Assembly (NCBI GenBank): GCA_944548615.1
Contig: OX155952.1
Span: 186,001-250,000 of the forward strand
Source: Micropterix aruncella
Lineage: Eukaryota; Arthropoda; Insecta; Lepidoptera; Micropterigidae
Length of the DNA stretch: 64,000 nucleotides
Direction of reading: 5' to 3'
Of this stretch, positions 52,438 to 63,514 are shown one piece after another (within the stretch, counting starts at the first letter, position 1; each line of letters begins with the position of its first letter). The notes under the pieces are model-generated. The model made no database searches, was not told the DNA's origin, and saw nothing but the letters and a program-made list of their open reading frames with translations. Position numbers and translations under genes: made by a program.

Positions 52438-53005
52438 GTAAGTGACTTTTTATTTTTAATAGTATAAGCTGTAACGATTAAATAGTTATAATCTGATGAA
52501 ATTTATCGCGAATAAACAGATTTTTTTAAAAAGAATGTAACTATTTATTGTTAAATACCTACCTATGTTGGCTGTGACATTCAATTTTGTGTTATCTAGT
52601 GTTGATTTTGTAACTAATACCAACTATAGAGCTTACATTTGCTAGTTATCATTTTGATTTGTTATGCCTTAGATGTTATGTCAAATTATTAACATCATTT
52701 TGCTTGACGGGTTTTTGAAAGAGTTCTTTGAACCATTATGTTGAGAATGTGGCACGTTATGTCATTTACTTAACTATTAACAAATAAACTTCCACCTGAA
52801 GAAACTTTGGAACAACAATAACATAAAACCAGGTTTAACAAATTACCGACTAATATTCTAAATACCTACTTACCTGATTTTATTTCGGACAATTAGTTCA
52901 TAATGTAATCCACACACTACCTAAAACTTTACTGCATGTATTTCACAATTCATGTAGGTATAATTTAGTATTTTTTGTTTAATTATCTTTTTATACTTTT
53001 TACAG
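52438..53005 (+). other. Sola-like transposase intron
   Basis: 568 bases, AT-rich, GT...AG, nothing else in it. Confidence 0.7.
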
Positions 53006-54579
53006 GACAGTCTTGTGCTTGAAGATGGACGAGAGTCGAAGAGTGTAGAAATCGATGATTTTTTTCAAGATAAAGATCTATATGAGTCTGCCCCACCGTC
53101 TGCCGCTTTCACTCTTACGAAAAATGAGTTTTCCAGTATACTGCAACCTTGCTCCGCACCCCCGGCTATAGACAACAACTTCGAGATTATCAGACTTGAA
53201 GATTTATTGCAAGAAAAAGAATATGTTTGTGAAGACAAGGTTTAAAATAACATCACTGAAACCCAAGACCTACGCAGTCCTTATTCTGACATATCTGGCA
53301 TGGAACCTTTGCACCGTACTTCTTGTGATAGTTCTCCTTTTCCAGATTTTTCTGACTCTAGCGTTTCTTGGTGTCCAAACAGCGAAGAAGACCGTTATTT
53401 AAAAAAAAATAAAAAAAAAGACTGGTGGTCAGATCTTCTAGTGATACCGATAATTTAGACTTTCCGAAAGATAAACAACAAAATGTTGAGAAAATACAGA
53501 GCAAAAGACAGCCAGTGAGTGCAAATGAACCGGAACATTCCAACAACTTTCATGAAAATAATGTTACTTATGAAACTGTATCTAAAGAAAGTAGCATAAC
53601 CAATAAACAGCGAAATTTTAATGCATCACCTGCCAGCTCGGGCACAATTAACATCATAACCAACGTATCAGTTGAACAGCTAAATCCCGCACTACTTGCA
53701 ATTTCTACGAATGAAAATGAGCCTAAACGTTGAAAAAAAAATGTTTCTAGTAAATGGAAAACGAACCAAAGTAAAATTAATAAACAAAGTTGTTTACCAT
53801 ATGAAGGACGAAAGGGTAAAAATATGCCTTTAAAGGAGCCCAAACCTGTAAAATGCAATATAAAATGCCGGTATAAATGTCTGGATATTTTTTCAGAGGA
53901 GGACCGAATTACATTTTGTAAAAATTACTGGAAAATCAAAGATTATGCATCACAAAAACAGTTTTTACTGCAAGAAATAATTGCCATACCAATCAAAACC
54001 ATGAAAGCAGATATTGCACAAGAAAAACACCGATGTGCAACATACACATATAAATGTTTAGAGAGCGGACATACCCATATGGAAGTCGACTCAATGCATA
54101 GCGCCATTGAGCGTCAGCAGAGGAATACGCCGGTGTACTCCATAATTGAATGGAAAAATATAATGTCTCACGCCAGGTCGAAGAGACACCGAGCATCGGC
54201 GCGACCTTATGTCGTCAAAGAGATGATCTATGAGGAAGTGTTAGATGTCAGAGCTCTGCATGAAAAATATGTGATAAATACTAACAAGGACAAAGACGGA
54301 AAAAAGGTAATGTGGCTGAAGATAAAATGTCTAAGATTCGAAAAGCAAAGTCCTGGCATGGTTACGTATCGGTACACCCATTATGGCCCGTACTCCGAGT
54401 TGAAAATATTAAAAAAAACACAAAAAGCAATTCGCACGAGAAGAATGGAAGCACAGGAAGAAAATAGCTTGCGTGAAAGTAGGTCAGAAGACGTAATAGC
54501 AGAAATAAAGGGATATACTATTCCAAAGGCTTACCTCAGTCTTCTCCCAATTTTAGAGGCCAAAAAAGGACCTGATTAG
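53006..54579 (+). pseudogene. Sola-like transposase, exon 2 (stops, frameshift, internal deletion)
   Basis: After acceptor ttttacag, DSLVLEDGRESKSVEIDDFF is an acidic linker. TAA at 53243 interrupts it, but the frame continues (NNITETQDLRSPYSDISGME). An A-run near 53405-53420 shifts frame. TGA follows NENEPKR at 53731. The conserved part starts at 53824 with KPVKCNIKCRYKCLDIFSEE and FCKNYWKIKDYASQKQFLLQ, a cysteine motif typical of these transposases. RCATYTYKC then runs directly into LESGHTHMEVDSMHSAIERQ, skipping the usual 200 or so residues that carry catalytic acids. The C-terminal domain follows to 54579. Assignment to Sola is by motif and target size. Confidence 0.78.
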
Positions 54580-54894
54580 TCTCTGTACCAAGAGAATTAT
54601 TCCACAAGAATTACATTTCTGGTATCAGAGTCTACCTACCAGCAAATATGTTACAGATGCTCTGTGTGAGCCAGACGTTACAGAGGAAGTAGATGACTTA
54701 GAATAAGGTTTTAATAGTGGCGAAGAACAAGGAAAATATAAATAAAAGTAAAATTTAAAAGTGTGTTTCTTTCGAAGTTTGCAACATGACGCTAGTTTTT
54801 TAGTTTTTTAAGTTTGAAATTTGTATAATTATTGCTTTTTAGTAACGTGTCCTACAATTTCCCTACCCTATTAACCCAATAATAAATAAATACA

Positions 54895-55096
54895 AACGGA
54901 GCAGCCATGGAATTCACCGACCGGAGTCGGGCCCATCATAATACTATTTTTTACACTTCTGGGGGGTGAGCAGTGGATTCCGGACTTACGAACCGGCTGT
55001 GGTAGGTTTAGGACAGCTGTCTTGCCACATGTGAGCGTACACCTTGCCACCCATTCACTCCCCCTTCGAAGCCATAGAATTTGAGATGCGCAAATC
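54895..55096. repeat. Repeat R, copy 2
   Basis: Second copy of the 200-bp sequence at 46837-47036; here it lies inside the Sola-like element downstream of the transposase. Confidence 0.8.
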
Positions 55097-56269
55097 GCAG
55101 TTGAATAATTAAATTAGTTACGTATTTTTCTCTGAAACGTTTGGTAAGTTCAGTAGTAAGTATTAATATAAGTCGAAATATTTTCAATAAACAGGAGCTA
55201 GAGTTAGGCGACAAATCACTAACTACATTAGAAAAATAACTAACAGACAGCTAATTTCCCGAGTTTGAGGGTAAAAATTAACTAATGTGTTTTATCTTCA
55301 AAATGTCTATGAAAAATAATTTTTATTTCATGACACTAATCTTCAGTTAAGTTTTGATATTATGGTCTATAAGGTAAAACCATAAAATCACGAATAAATA
55401 ATACTGAAGCCGAGCTAGTATTTTTTTTTTATTTTTAAAAACTTTAAGCGCTTGTATCTCAAAACTTGATTTTTCGACTTAGTTAATTTTCGCTCTACGG
55501 GGACGATATATCCAATACAATAAAATTGTTTTTGGCAAAAAAAATAACAAAAGTATAAATAATAATATTTACCTTTTTTTGTAATACCGATAAGATTACA
55601 TTTTTGTGGATTTCATCACCCCACTAGATTGTATATTATCTGTTCTGGGGTGATAGCATCTAAGACATAGTGACTTCACTTTTTATTTTTTTTCATTCAT
55701 TCATTCCGATTGCTCATTCATTCTTTAAAAAATTAAGGTGAATATAATATATAAATGTGTATATAAATAAATAACTAATATTAAATGAAGAAAATGAAAA
55801 TATTTATGTTTATAGATAAGTAAAAAAATAAATATATAGATAAATAAATAACTAAATTGACCAATAAATTAAGTAGCCTAAAAAGGTTTCTTACTATGCA
55901 CGTATAAAATTACAATTTTATACTTCTAATTAATTAATATAATATTATCAATTTATTTTAGACATAATCGACCGAAACATATTTCTTGTCAAGTATCAGG
56001 TGACAGATATGTCAAATATGGCATATCTGATGTTATGTTAGGATGTGAGTCACCATTTCTTCGCACTGGCTTCTACTTTTCGTCATGAGCCACTTGAAAA
56101 TATATTTATTCAGAGTCAATCTGCTAATTTAACTCTGCACTTTAGCCTTCCCCAAGGAAGAGCAGAAGGAATCATAAAGATGCGGTGCCAGAAACGCGTA
56201 ATGCCGTGCAAATCTCGTATTCACTCGCTGGTGGGCTTGTCATTTGAGTGGTTTACCGAAGAATGACGA

Positions 56270-57365
56270 TCAGTGCTGCTATGGAAATGCTTCATAATAT
56301 TTCTCACATATAACTGTCTCACATCCAAGACGTCGAATGCCCTAAAAAGCTCATCGGACGGATATTAATAAGGTTTTTTATTAATGACGCGAACTATCGC
56401 CTTTTGGGCTTTAATTAGCGGGTCCAGGTGCACTTTGGCCGCACCACCCAGCCAATTTGTCCGTAGGACATAAGTGACTGAGCTAATGCACAATATACTG
56501 ATCGTAGGATCTTTATATCTAGTACATTTCTAAGATTTCTGAATATATAAATAAAATTTCTAATCCTCCCTGAAATACTATTGATATGTACATTCCATCG
56601 GAGATAAAGATCGATTTCAATTCCTAGATATTTGATGACATTGACGCGTTCTATTGTATTATGGACAATGTCTTCTTCCAAATTTAATTTAAAGGTGGGC
56701 GCTGGTTGCTGTCGGGAGTCTATGCTGTAGGTCATGTATTTTGTTTTACCTACGTTTAGGGTTAGCAGGTTGTTATCCAACCAGTTTTTTTACTTTTTTC
56801 ATCGCATTTGTAACCATATTGTAAACACTTTCCCAACTGGTTGAAGCAAGTATGATGGCCGTATCATCGGCAAATGTCATGAATTACCCCAGTATCAAGT
56901 TTACATAAGTCGTTTATTTAAATTAGAAATAAAGTAGGTCCTAGAGTGCTACCTTGCGGAACGCCATAATGATTAGAGCACTTTTCACTGAGAGTGTCAC
57001 CAACCCGAACCCGTTGTGGTCTCTCGGAAAGATAGCTGCGAAACCACTGATGTTCTCTGTCTTTGATGCCTATCTTTATTAATTTCTTATGTAGAATTTC
57101 ATGAGAGATAGTATCAAATGCCTTCGCAAGATCTAAAAATATTGCAAGACCCTTTCTGCTTTTGTCTAAATGGTTTGTAATGCATTCCGTAATGCTTAAT
57201 ATGGCATCATGGGTTCCTTTATTTCTCCTAAACCCAAACTGACTGTCCGATAACAACAAGTTTTTTTCTAGGTGAGAGCAAAGTTGATTGTTTATGAGCT
57301 TTTCAAAAATTTTTGATAGCACACCAAGTACTGAAATAGGTCTGTAGTTATTGGGATCGTAGTTA
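56270..57365 (-). pseudogene. LINE reverse transcriptase (minus strand), several breaks
   Basis: Minus sense: DPNNYRPISVLGVLSKIFEK, QFGFRRNKGTHDAI, AIFLDLAKAFDTISHEIL (first catalytic Asp) and YGVPQGSTLGPTLFLI. The frame breaks before the YADD region, then VNVIKYLGIEIDLYLRWNVH, ALAQSLMSYGQIGW, a stop, and LDPLIKAQKAIVRVINKKPY continue in shifted frames to 56270. Its relative at 42404-43015 shares these last motifs. The catalytic Asp pair region (56780-56918) is degenerate. Confidence 0.9.
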
Positions 57366-57370
57366 TCGCC

Positions 57371-57960
57371 TTAGCAAGGCATGTATTTTTGCCACGCTAT
57401 CGCTTGGCAGTAGTTACCGAGACGGTCTATTTCATCATCGGCAGAGAGATCTTTACCCTGATGGGTGATTTTCCTGTCGAAGAATTTAAAATGATTATAG
57501 CCGAGATATTATAGCCGTTATAGACCAGGTTAGGGTCATATGAGGTGAATTTTGTATTTATGCAGGCGAGTCCAAGGCAAAACATTTGGAGGGCTTGAAT
57601 AGTAATAATTGCAGCTGCGAAGCTCTGAATATTTCCGATGTAATATTAAAATGGGCAGATGAGATTAAGCACTGGAAAAATACATGTTTAGTTATATTTT
57701 AAATATTCATTGCCAATTTACGTTAATAATATAATTTACTACAATAAATAATAATACCAATACGCATCCACTACTCACTTCACTCTTTTTAAATAATGCT
57801 TTATTTAAGAGAAAATAAGAAAAGCTATTTAAGAAAAGATATTTTAAGAAAAAATATGTTTTTTACGACGACTTCCTCATCGGCCATACATACTGTAAAA
57901 CGTAATTCGGGTTTGTGGCTTGAGTTTGTCATTTCCTATGATCTTTATTATGCAATTTTT
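57371..57960. other. POLR1A upstream region
   Basis: No open frame that I can assign. ttttatttgattag at 57958-57971 is a plausible acceptor for a 5' UTR intron just before the start codon. No TATA box is recognised. AT-rich, with a sharp change to GC-rich at about 57980. Confidence 0.4.
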
Positions 57961-57988
57961 ATTTGATTAGATAGAGGCAGTCGGCGAG

Positions 57989-60900
57989 ATGTCGATCGGG
58001 GAGGTTAGCGCGGAGAGCCTGCGGTTCGGCGTGCTGAACGCGGAGCGCGTGCGACGGCTGAGCGTGGCCAAAGTGACGAGCGCGCAAACGTTCGACGCGC
58101 TCGGGCACCCGCTGCCCGGCGGCCTCTGCGACCCGGCGATGGGTCCGAGCGAGCGCGAAACGTGCGCATCGTGCAGCGGCGGCGCACTCGCCTGCCCCGG
58201 CCACTTCGGCCACATCGAGCTGCCGCGGCCCGTCGTCAACCCGCTCTTCCAGCGCCACGTGCTCGACGCGCTGCGCGTCTGCTGCCTGCGCTGCTACCGC
58301 GTGCAGGCCGACCGCTGCACGCTCGATCTGCTCGCGCGCCAGCTGCGGCTGCTGGAGGCGGGCCGCCCGGCCGCCGCGCTCGAAATCGAGGCTGCGATGC
58401 TCGACGCGGACGACGCGAGCGCTGCAAACGTCGGCCGCTCCGACTCCTTGCTGGACGCCGACGTCGACGAGCCTCCGCCACCGGACGCCGACGAACGCCG
58501 CGATAAGGACTTCGACAAACTGAGGAACAGATTCGTGATGAACGTCGTCCGAAAGGCCCTCTTGACGAGAAACTGCAAATTCTGCAAGGAGCCCATCTTG
58601 AGGCCGACCATGTCCGACGGCAGGATAATGTGTCACACGTCGACTACTGCGGGAAAGCAACTCAAGATCCTGATGCCCGACGAGATGTCCAATTCTCTCA
58701 TAAACGTTTGGGAGACCGACAGCTCATTCATAAAGGAAATGCTGCCGTTTCTCAAGAGGTCGACGTCCGCCGCGCCCGTCGCTGACCTATTCTGCGACAT
58801 AATTCTCGTCATTCCTCCGCTCGTGAGACCGTGCAACATGCTCCGCGGCCAGCTCATCGAGCATCCGCAGACTATGGTCTACAAGGGGATACTCGTAGCC
58901 GCCTTCGCCGTCAGGGCGATCCTCAAAGTAATATCCGTGAAAAAAAATGAGAAAGACGAAAAGATCTCCGCCGAGGTGCTGCAAGCCTACAACGGTGTTC
59001 AGGGAAAAGAACCTCTGGAAAAGCTGCATTACGCATGGCAAGAGATGCAGAAAGCGACGAACAACCTGCTGAGCTGCTCGTCGGACGTGGCGGGCGGCCA
59101 GGGCCTTAAGCAGATCATCGAGAAGAAGGCGGGCGTGATCCGGATGCACATGATGGGCAAGCGAGTGAACTTTGCAGCTCGCTCCGTGATCACGCCGGAC
59201 CCGAACGTGGACGTGGACGAGATCGGCGTGCCTGAGGCGATCGCGCTCAAGCTCACGTATCCCGTGCCGGTGACGCCCTTCAACGCGGACGAGCTGCGGC
59301 GGATGGTGATCAACGGGCCGGACGTTCACCCCGGCGCCGTCGCCATCGAGAGCGGCGGCCGCGTCGTGCGAATCCCGGCCGACAGCCGCGCCGCCAGGAA
59401 GAGCCTCGCCAAGCGGCTGCTCACGCCCGACGAGACCAAGAAGATCGGCTCCAAGGTCGTGCGCCGCCACCTCGTCAACGGCGACGCGCTGCTGCTCAAC
59501 CGCCAGCCAACGCTGCACAAGCCGAGTATCATGGCGCACCGCGCGAGGGTGCTCAAGGGCGAGAAGACGTTGCGCATGCATTACGCCAACTGCAAGTCCT
59601 ACAACGCCGATTTCGACGGCGACGAAATGAACGCGCACTTCCCGCAGAACGAGCTCGGCCGAAGCGAGGCCTACAATATCATGACGGTGGACGAGCAGTA
59701 CCTGGTGCCGAAGGACGGCACGCCGCTTGGTGGACTCATTCAGGACCACATCATAGCCGGCGTCAAGATGACGGTCAGGGGGAAATTCTTCAGCGAGGAG
59801 GACTACCGCCAGATCGTGTATCAAGCGTTCGCGCGCCATAGCGTCTCCGTCAAACTGCTGCCCCCGGCGCTAATAAAACCGGCAAGGCTGTGGTCCGGTA
59901 AGCAAGTCATCTCGACGGTCATCTTAAACTGCATCCCTCCCGGTAAGGAAGCGATCCAGCTGTACAGCAAGGCAAAGATCCCGTGCGGTGCGTGGCAGAC
60001 GAGGCCGGGGCGCGCGTGGCACGAGGGCGCCGGCGGAGCGCCGTGCCGCGATCCGGCCGCCATGACGGAGTCGGAAGTCGTCATAAGGAGAGGCGAGCTG
60101 CTGTGCGGCGTGCTCGACAAAATGCATTACGGCTCGACGCCTTACGGTCTCATCCACTGCGCCTATGAGCTGTACGGGGGGCGCGTGTCGAGCGCCATGC
60201 TCACCGCCTTCTCGCGCGTCTTCACCCTGTTCCTGCAGTGGGAGGGATTCACTCTCGGAGTAGAGGATATCCTGATCGAGTCGAAAGCGGACAGGAAGCG
60301 GCTGCAGTGCGTGGAGGCAGTGCGCGGGTGCGGAGCGCCCATCGCGTCGGCCGCCGTCGACCTGCCGCCGGACACCGACACCGACGACCTCGGCGACCGC
60401 CTCGAAGACTCCTACGGTAGCAATCCCAGATTCAGGAGCATCATAGATCGCAAATACAAGGCCGCTTTAGACAAGCACACCAACGCGATCAACAAGTGCT
60501 GCTTGCCCGCCGGGCTCGTCAAGAAGTTTCCGCTGAACAACCTGCAGCTGATGGTGATATCGGGGGCGAAGGGCTCGACGGTGAACACGATGCAGATCTC
60601 GTGTCTGCTCGGGCAGATCGAACTGGAGGGCAAGCGGCCGCCGCTAATGATATCGGGCAAATCGCTGCCGAGTTTTCTGCCATACGAGACGAGCCCGCGC
60701 TCGGGCGGATTCGTCGACGGCCGCTTCATGACGGGCATTCGGCCTCAAGAATTCTTTTACCATTGCATGGCGGGCCGCGAGGGCCTCATCGATACGGCCG
60801 TTAAGACGAGTCGCTCCGGCTACCTGCAGCGCTGCCTCATCAAACATCTGGAAGGCGTCAGCGTCCGCTATGACCGCACAGTTCGAGATTCGGACGACAG

Positions 60901-61984
60901 CATTGTGCAGTTCGCCTACGGGGAGGACGGCATGGACGTCTGCAAGTCGCAGTTCCTCAACGAGAAGCAATTCGATTTTCTCTACGACAACCGCGATGCG
61001 GTCTACGACGAAACGGTCATCGACTCTCTGAGCGAGACGTGCGATCGCACGCACATCGACAGGACGAAGAGAGCTCTCTACAAATGGCAGAAGAAGCGGT
61101 CGAACGCGGAGACGGTGAGAATTAGCCCATTCAGCAAGTTCTGCCGGGTAACGATCGCGGAAGACGGCGAGCGAGAAGCGCGAAGGAGGTGGTTCGCGTT
61201 GAGTCGGTCCGAGCGAGCTTCCTATTACGACAAGAGGTGCCCGGACCCGTTGGCCTCGTCCTGCGAGCCCATCCGGCAGTTCGGCGCAATCGGCGAGAAG
61301 CTCGATCGCCTGATGAGGTCCTACTTGAAGAAGCGGAGGGGAGAGAATGCGGCGGCGTTGGAGCGGTTCACGCGAGCTATGGAGCTGAAGGCGTCGGTCG
61401 CTCAGGTAGCGCCCGGCGAGGCGGTCGGCCTTCTCGCCGCGCAGTCCATCGGAGAGCCCTCCACGCAGATGACCCTCAACACCTTCCACTTCGCCGGTCG
61501 CGGCGATATGAACGTCACGCTCGGCATTCCGCGCCTCAGGGAAATACTCATGATGGCCTCCGCCAAGCCAAAAACTCCAAGCGTGGACGTGCCCTTTCTG
61601 GCGAACGTCGCCGACCTCAACGCCGAGGCGGAGCGCCTGCGCCAAAAACTGACGAGGGTGACGCTGGCCGAGGTGCTCGAGAGGATCCAGGTCGACTGCG
61701 AACTCAAGACAGATACGAGGGAGTTTGTCTGCGAGTTAACTTTCATCTTCCTGCCGAAGGCTATCGTCAAGTCTCAGTTCATGCTGAAACCGGTGCGCAT
61801 TTTGAAGCATGTCGAGAAGAAATATTTCACGGAGATGTTCGCGACTATGAAAAAGATGGCGAGGGCGGAGTGCGGCGTGGCGTGGGCGACGGAGGGCGGC
61901 TCTGCGCGGGGCCGCCGCGCGCCCGCCGCCGATGACCTCTCTTCCGACGAAGAGCTCGCCGACCAAGACGACGATACCACCCAG
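57989..61984 (+). CDS. POLR1A: DNA-directed RNA polymerase I largest subunit, first large coding exon
   Basis: 1332 codons without interruption. N-terminal zinc cluster C47-x-C...C-x2-C...CPGHFGHIELP (47-77) and a second CKFCKEP pair near 196; clamp MHMMGKRVNFAARSVITPDP near 385; active-site NADFDGDEMN at 539-548, whose three Asp bind magnesium; funnel near 640; bridge helix region TGIRPQEFFYHCMAGREGLI from 915; trigger loop GEAVGLLAAQSIGEPSTQMT at 1143-1162. Wording such as SGKSLPSFLPYETSPRSGGF and HLEGVSVRYD marks Pol I rather than II or III. The enzyme makes the large rRNA precursor in the nucleolus. The exon ends ACCCAG|GTAAGC; the apparent stop at 61997 is intronic, so the last 300 or so residues are encoded downstream. 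Strong GC3 bias. Confidence 0.95.
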
Positions 61985-62218
61985 GTAAGCGAGTTATAGC
62001 GAATTCTGGCTATTGCTCTTTGTTATGCATAGAGTGAATCGCACAGAATGAGGAATCCAATTTCCAGTGGTACGCAACATATATGTATAAACGGCTCTTC
62101 GTAGCTCTATGCGGCTCTCTCGTAGTCGGCGTAGTCCCGACGAGTCGGCAGCGGGAAGAGTGGGGTTGCTGATTACCTTGTGCGGTAAGTATCATACCAC
62201 TTAAACACATTAGCAGGC
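61985..62218 (+). other. POLR1A intron, first part
   Basis: Starts with the donor GTAAGC; no exon seen before the family A insertion. The intron continues to at least 64000. Confidence 0.6.
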
Positions 62219-63334
62219 TAATGGGCTAGGGAACTAATGGGCTCCTGCTGAGTTGGCCACGAAGACCCGTTTCTTCAGGGTCGGTCACACTCACGGGTCA
62301 ACACCCATCCGGCCTCTACGCATGAAGCGCGAGCCCGGATAGGACTCTAGTCTAAAGGCTAGTTTCCCCCTGGAGTCAATCTTCTGGCGCTCCTGGAAGG
62401 TCTGCGCACCGTGCGGCGTGAGCCAATCGATTGTGAATTCTGACTGACAGTCGGGGTAGTCTGGAAACAGTACTGTTTCCTGTAGAGCGGGGGTGGTTGC
62501 TGACTTTACGGCGACTGCTCTTGAAACGACTATCGGCTACCCGATTCCGGGTGAACAGCCGGGCAAAGGATGCAGTGATCCGCGATAGATTCGGTTGGCA
62601 CCGTTTCACCGCTACGTAAGGGAGATGACCGAACAAGCGACCTCGAACGTAACCAGTCGAGAGACCGGAGTAATCTTATCGCAACTGGAAGTAAGGGCGT
62701 GAGTAAGCCAGCTGGGTAAGCCTGCTGGGTAACATACCTGGCTATCTCGCGGATAAGGCGTTGGCCGTTAGGGCCGGGCCACACGATGCGGTGCGTCTGC
62801 GGCGCGGCGCCTGAGCGGTGCCGCTGCGGCGTCCTACATACAAATATCCATGGTATGTCAAACGGTGCGTTCCGGCGCAGCACCGCACGTAAACCGGTAA
62901 TATGTACCAGAGCGGCACCGCTCAGTTGTTAAGTGCAGTCGAAGGAGGTTACATGCTTGTCTGTTTCATTTGTTTTCACGTATTTTTGTTAATTTTTAAT
63001 CGAAGTGTTTAAAATGAGTATCAACGAAGAAGATATTGGCATAGTTTCACTAGTTCATTTCACTAGTTCTAATTCACCCACTGCGGCGTCGTAGTAACGT
63101 TGCGGCGCCGCACCGTGCACTGTACGTGTGTACGCCCATACGGCGAAATTTTTGCGGTGCGGCGCCTCACCTCATCGTGTGGGCCGGCTCTTGCGGGCAT
63201 GTGGCGGGGCTTGACGGTGGACTGTTTTGTCCTAAGTCGTCTTTGCTCACTTCACGGGAGATAGAACGATCACATTTCGTTAAAACTTCCTGAGGTGACG
63301 GGTTCACCTGTTGTAGTTGACAGCTCTAGTTGGT
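62219..63334 (+). mobile_element. Family A retroposon interrupted by a MITE
   Basis: Runs from a gggaactaatgggctcc-type head (62232; 13 extra bases before it) to gttgtagttgacagctctag. Flanks attagcaggc (62209-62218 and 63335-63344) are a perfect 10-bp duplication. Without the insert at about 62779-63190 the length is about 0.7 kb. It lies in a POLR1A intron, in gene sense. Confidence 0.83.
62779..63190. mobile_element. MITE of about 410 bp inside family A
   Basis: Inverted ends gccgggccacacgatgcggtg (62782 on, 21 bases at the left end) and a complement to 63190 (…catcgtgtgggccggc), GC-rich near the ends. The interior contains ATGAGTATCAACGAAGAAG (63014), which opens MSINEEDIGIVSLV, as if the start of a lost transposase were kept. 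PIF/Harbinger is a guess from the GC-rich ends; no clean target duplication was found. Confidence 0.7.
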
Positions 63335-63514
63335 ATTAGCAGGCGTGCTTCCACCAGACTTAAAGATTCTTGACCGTTGGGATAATAGAGAGACGGAGGG
63401 GGAGGAGGGGCGGTAGGGTATTTCTCTGTGAAAGCCTCTACAATTTCATGTTCGTATGACGTCTGTCTTTTCGGTGTACCCTTTCTTACTGACTAACCGG
63501 GGTCGTCTGATTTC

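Larger units (their letters stand above)
51678..55505 (+). mobile_element. Sola-like DNA transposon
   Basis: Terminal inverted repeats CGTCCCCGTAGAGCGAAAAT... (51678 on) and the complement (to 55505) match over at least 31 bp and are flanked by ATAT (51674-51677, 55506-55509), the 4-bp duplication size of Sola elements. The empty site survives in the related LINE at about 63537-63560. It encodes a two-exon transposase relic on the plus strand. Confidence 0.88.
51640..57370 (-). mobile_element. 5'-truncated LINE, split by a Sola-like element
   Basis: ORF2 pieces at 57365-56270 are followed (minus sense) by a 3' UTR to 55506, then, beyond the Sola-like insertion, a TAAAATAAAA-type tail at 51640-51677. 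The UTR from 55506 to about 56010, plus 51640-51677, matches 63515-64000 without the insertion. Confidence 0.88.

Noticed and set aside
57959..61966. Long minus-strand open frames inside POLR1A (up to 350 codons)
   Set aside because: Produced by strong GC bias at the third codon position; no domain is recognisable, and the plus strand is clearly coding.
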